Of a stretch of 64,000 nt of DNA, positions 62,637-64,000 are shown piece by piece (position 1 is the first letter of the stretch; every line of letters begins with the position of its first letter). This stretch comes from Clostridium manihotivorum (lineage in GTDB: Bacteria > Bacillota > Clostridia > Clostridiales > Clostridiaceae): the NCBI RefSeq assembly GCF_004015185.1, contig NZ_CP025746.1, forward strand, positions 6,093,776 to 6,157,775, written 5' to 3'. A program made the translations under genes and the position numbers. Below the pieces are notes generated by a model. That model did no database searches. It saw nothing but the letters and a program-made list of their open reading frames with translations, and was not told the DNA's origin.

Positions 62637-63986
62637 ATGAAAAAGGAATATGAAGATTTGTTCAAAAAAATTGTAAAATCATATTATGAGGGTGACTTTG
62701 ACAAAGTTATTAACGAAATAATTAATGATCCTAGTTTTAACAAAGATGAAGCTAGAAATATAGTATCCTCACTATGCGGAGTGGATGTATACAAAGACGA
62801 TAACTATATCTATAACTTAAAAAAAGCCATAACTGATTACAAAGTAAAAGAAAGGATTGTTGAAAAGTTAGGTAACTGCTCAGATGATTGCAAAACTGAT
62901 GATACGGGACTTTCTAGATGCCAGAAAGCCTGTCCGTTCAATGCTATAAAAAAAGATAAAAATTTCGGTAGTACCTATATAGATGATACACTATGTGTTG
63001 ATTGCGGCCTGTGCATAGATGCATGCGAAAGTGGTAACTTCATAGATAGAATAGAGTTCTTACCAATTATGGAGCTTCTTAAAAACAATGAAAAAGTTGT
63101 TGCTGCAGTTGCCCCTGCTATATCTGGTCAGTTTGGAGATGATGTCACACTAGATCAATTACGTTCAGCTTTTATAAAGTTAGGCTTTGCAGATATGGTT
63201 GAAGTAGCCTTTGCTGCAGATATGTTGACTATAAAAGAGGCGGTGGAGTTTGATAAGCACGTTAATAAAGAAGGAGACTTCCTAATAACTTCCTGTTGCT
63301 GTCCAATGTGGGTTGGTATGCTGAAAAAAGTTTATGATAATTTAGTTGAAGATGTTTCACCTTCTGTTTCTCCTATGATCGCCGCTGGACGAATGGTAAA
63401 AACGCTAAATCCTGATGCTAAGGTAGTCTTTGTTGGACCTTGCATAGCTAAAAAAGCAGAAGCACGAGAAAAAGATATAGACTCAGCAATTGATTATGTT
63501 CTAACCTTTGAGGAATTGAAAGGAATATTTGATGTATTAGACATTGATCCAATTAAACTCCATGGTGTTCCTTCAATTGAGTATGCATCAAGAGGAGGAA
63601 GACTATATGCAAGAACTGGTGGAGTCTCCATTGCAGTTTCTGAGGCTATAGAAGAACTCTTTCCTGAGAAACACTCGATTTTTAAAGCAGTTCAGGCAAA
63701 TGGTGTAAAAGAATGTAAAGCAATTCTTGAAAAAGCTCAAGCTGGTGAAATAGATGCAAACTTTATAGAGGGTATGGGATGCATTGGAGGATGCGTAGGA
63801 GGTCCAAAAGCATTGGTTCCAAGAGAATATGGAAAAGAGGTATCTAATAGAGTTGCCTATGATTCTCCAATAAAAGTTTCTACCCATAGCGATATAATGA
63901 ACGAGGTTTTATCTGAGCTTGGTATAAACTCCCTAAAAGACTTTCAAGATGAACATAAAGTAGCTATATTTGAGAGAAAATTTTAA
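62637..63986 (+). CDS. [FeFe] hydrogenase, monomeric, group B-like
   Basis: A 449-residue soluble hydrogenase. The first 75 residues are helical without a recognised domain. Two [4Fe-4S] ferredoxin motifs follow (CQKACPFNA and CVDCGLCIDACES, about 95-135). The H-cluster domain has all ligand cysteines: TSCCCPMWVG near 218, GPCIAKK near 268 and EGMGCIGGCVGGPK near 378. L1 with three cysteines, GPC in place of MPC, and the GCIGGCVGGP form point to the group B branch and not classical HydA1. AGGAGG lies six bases before the ATG. The electron partner is unknown; ferredoxin is likely. Confidence 0.92.
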   Translation: MKKEYEDLFKKIVKSYYEGDFDKVINEIINDPSFNKDEARNIVSSLCGVDVYKDDNYIYNLKKAITDYKVKERIVEKLGNCSDDCKTDDTGLSRCQKACPFNAIKKDKNFGSTYIDDTLCVDCGLCIDACESGNFIDRIEFLPIMELLKNNEKVVAAVAPAISGQFGDDVTLDQLRSAFIKLGFADMVEVAFAADMLTIKEAVEFDKHVNKEGDFLITSCCCPMWVGMLKKVYDNLVEDVSPSVSPMIAAGRMVKTLNPDAKVVFVGPCIAKKAEAREKDIDSAIDYVLTFEELKGIFDVLDIDPIKLHGVPSIEYASRGGRLYARTGGVSIAVSEAIEELFPEKHSIFKAVQANGVKECKAILEKAQAGEIDANFIEGMGCIGGCVGGPKALVPREYGKEVSNRVAYDSPIKVSTHSDIMNEVLSELGINSLKDFQDEHKVAIFERKF

Positions 63987-64000
63987 CTAAATAAATATTT

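Overview
The window is a strongly AT-rich chromosomal segment from a Gram-positive anaerobe, most likely a Clostridium sensu stricto relative. Pointers are the codon use, strong GGAGG-type ribosome sites, an [FeFe] hydrogenase, a clostridial multidomain flavodiiron protein, a four-cysteine AbrB with a Spo0A box in its promoter region, a split transketolase, and the gene order ftsE-ftsX-ctp-minJ-like-uvrB-uvrA. It is mostly core genome. One insertion sequence is the only clear mobile element, and no CRISPR array, prophage or plasmid module is visible.

Layout. 1-8060: a complete histidine operon on the minus strand, hisZ-G-D-C-B-H-A-F-I-E, from one strong promoter with an overlapping inverted repeat. 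8170-15490: uvrA and uvrB, each with its own SOS-type promoter, separated by a 1.8-kb IS1182-like element with 4-bp target duplications and a frameshifted transposase. 15557-19940: the ftsEX-ctp-minJ-like division operon. 20166-23258: three YitT-family membrane proteins, a 56-bp perfect palindrome and a 30-bp tandem repeat. 23393-25161: split transketolase. 25562-32064: disaccharide ABC importer, GH65 phosphorylase and divergent AraC regulator. 32200-35738: MazEF-type toxin-antitoxin, LolA-fold/GerS-like protein, NAD(P)HX repair enzyme and acpS. 35995-40534: a MoxR/DUF58/membrane-protein operon with two poorly known genes. 40881-44398: a candidate small RNA, the flavodiiron-rubredoxin-reductase fusion and ssb. 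44487-51367: YihY protein, polysaccharide flippase, sugar mutarotase, nuclease-helicase fusion and VanX-like dipeptidase. 51458-55004: DUF1836 regulator, a DnaA-box cluster, abrB, rsmI and a tRNA/rRNA-type methyltransferase. 55358-62155: envelope genes (NlpC/P60 hydrolase, FemAB, metallophosphoesterase, amidase-glucosaminidase), tRNA-Pro and a 40-residue membrane peptide. 62637-63986: an [FeFe] hydrogenase.

Several groups work together. The his genes form a whole pathway. FtsEX is the membrane switch that in related bacteria activates PcsB/CwlO-type hydrolases, and such a hydrolase is encoded at 55358-56596. UvrA and UvrB share SOS control. The sugar cluster imports and phosphorolyses a disaccharide under a local AraC regulator and probably CcpA.

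The least explained signals are non-coding. A roughly 47-bp repeat follows at least four intrinsic terminators. An orphan promoter-terminator unit looks like a small RNA gene. Three perfect DnaA boxes and several near matches lie together far from any dnaA gene. Long inverted repeats occur near 8.2, 15.6, 22.2 and 35.8 kb. All family assignments were made by reading the sequence; no database search was run.
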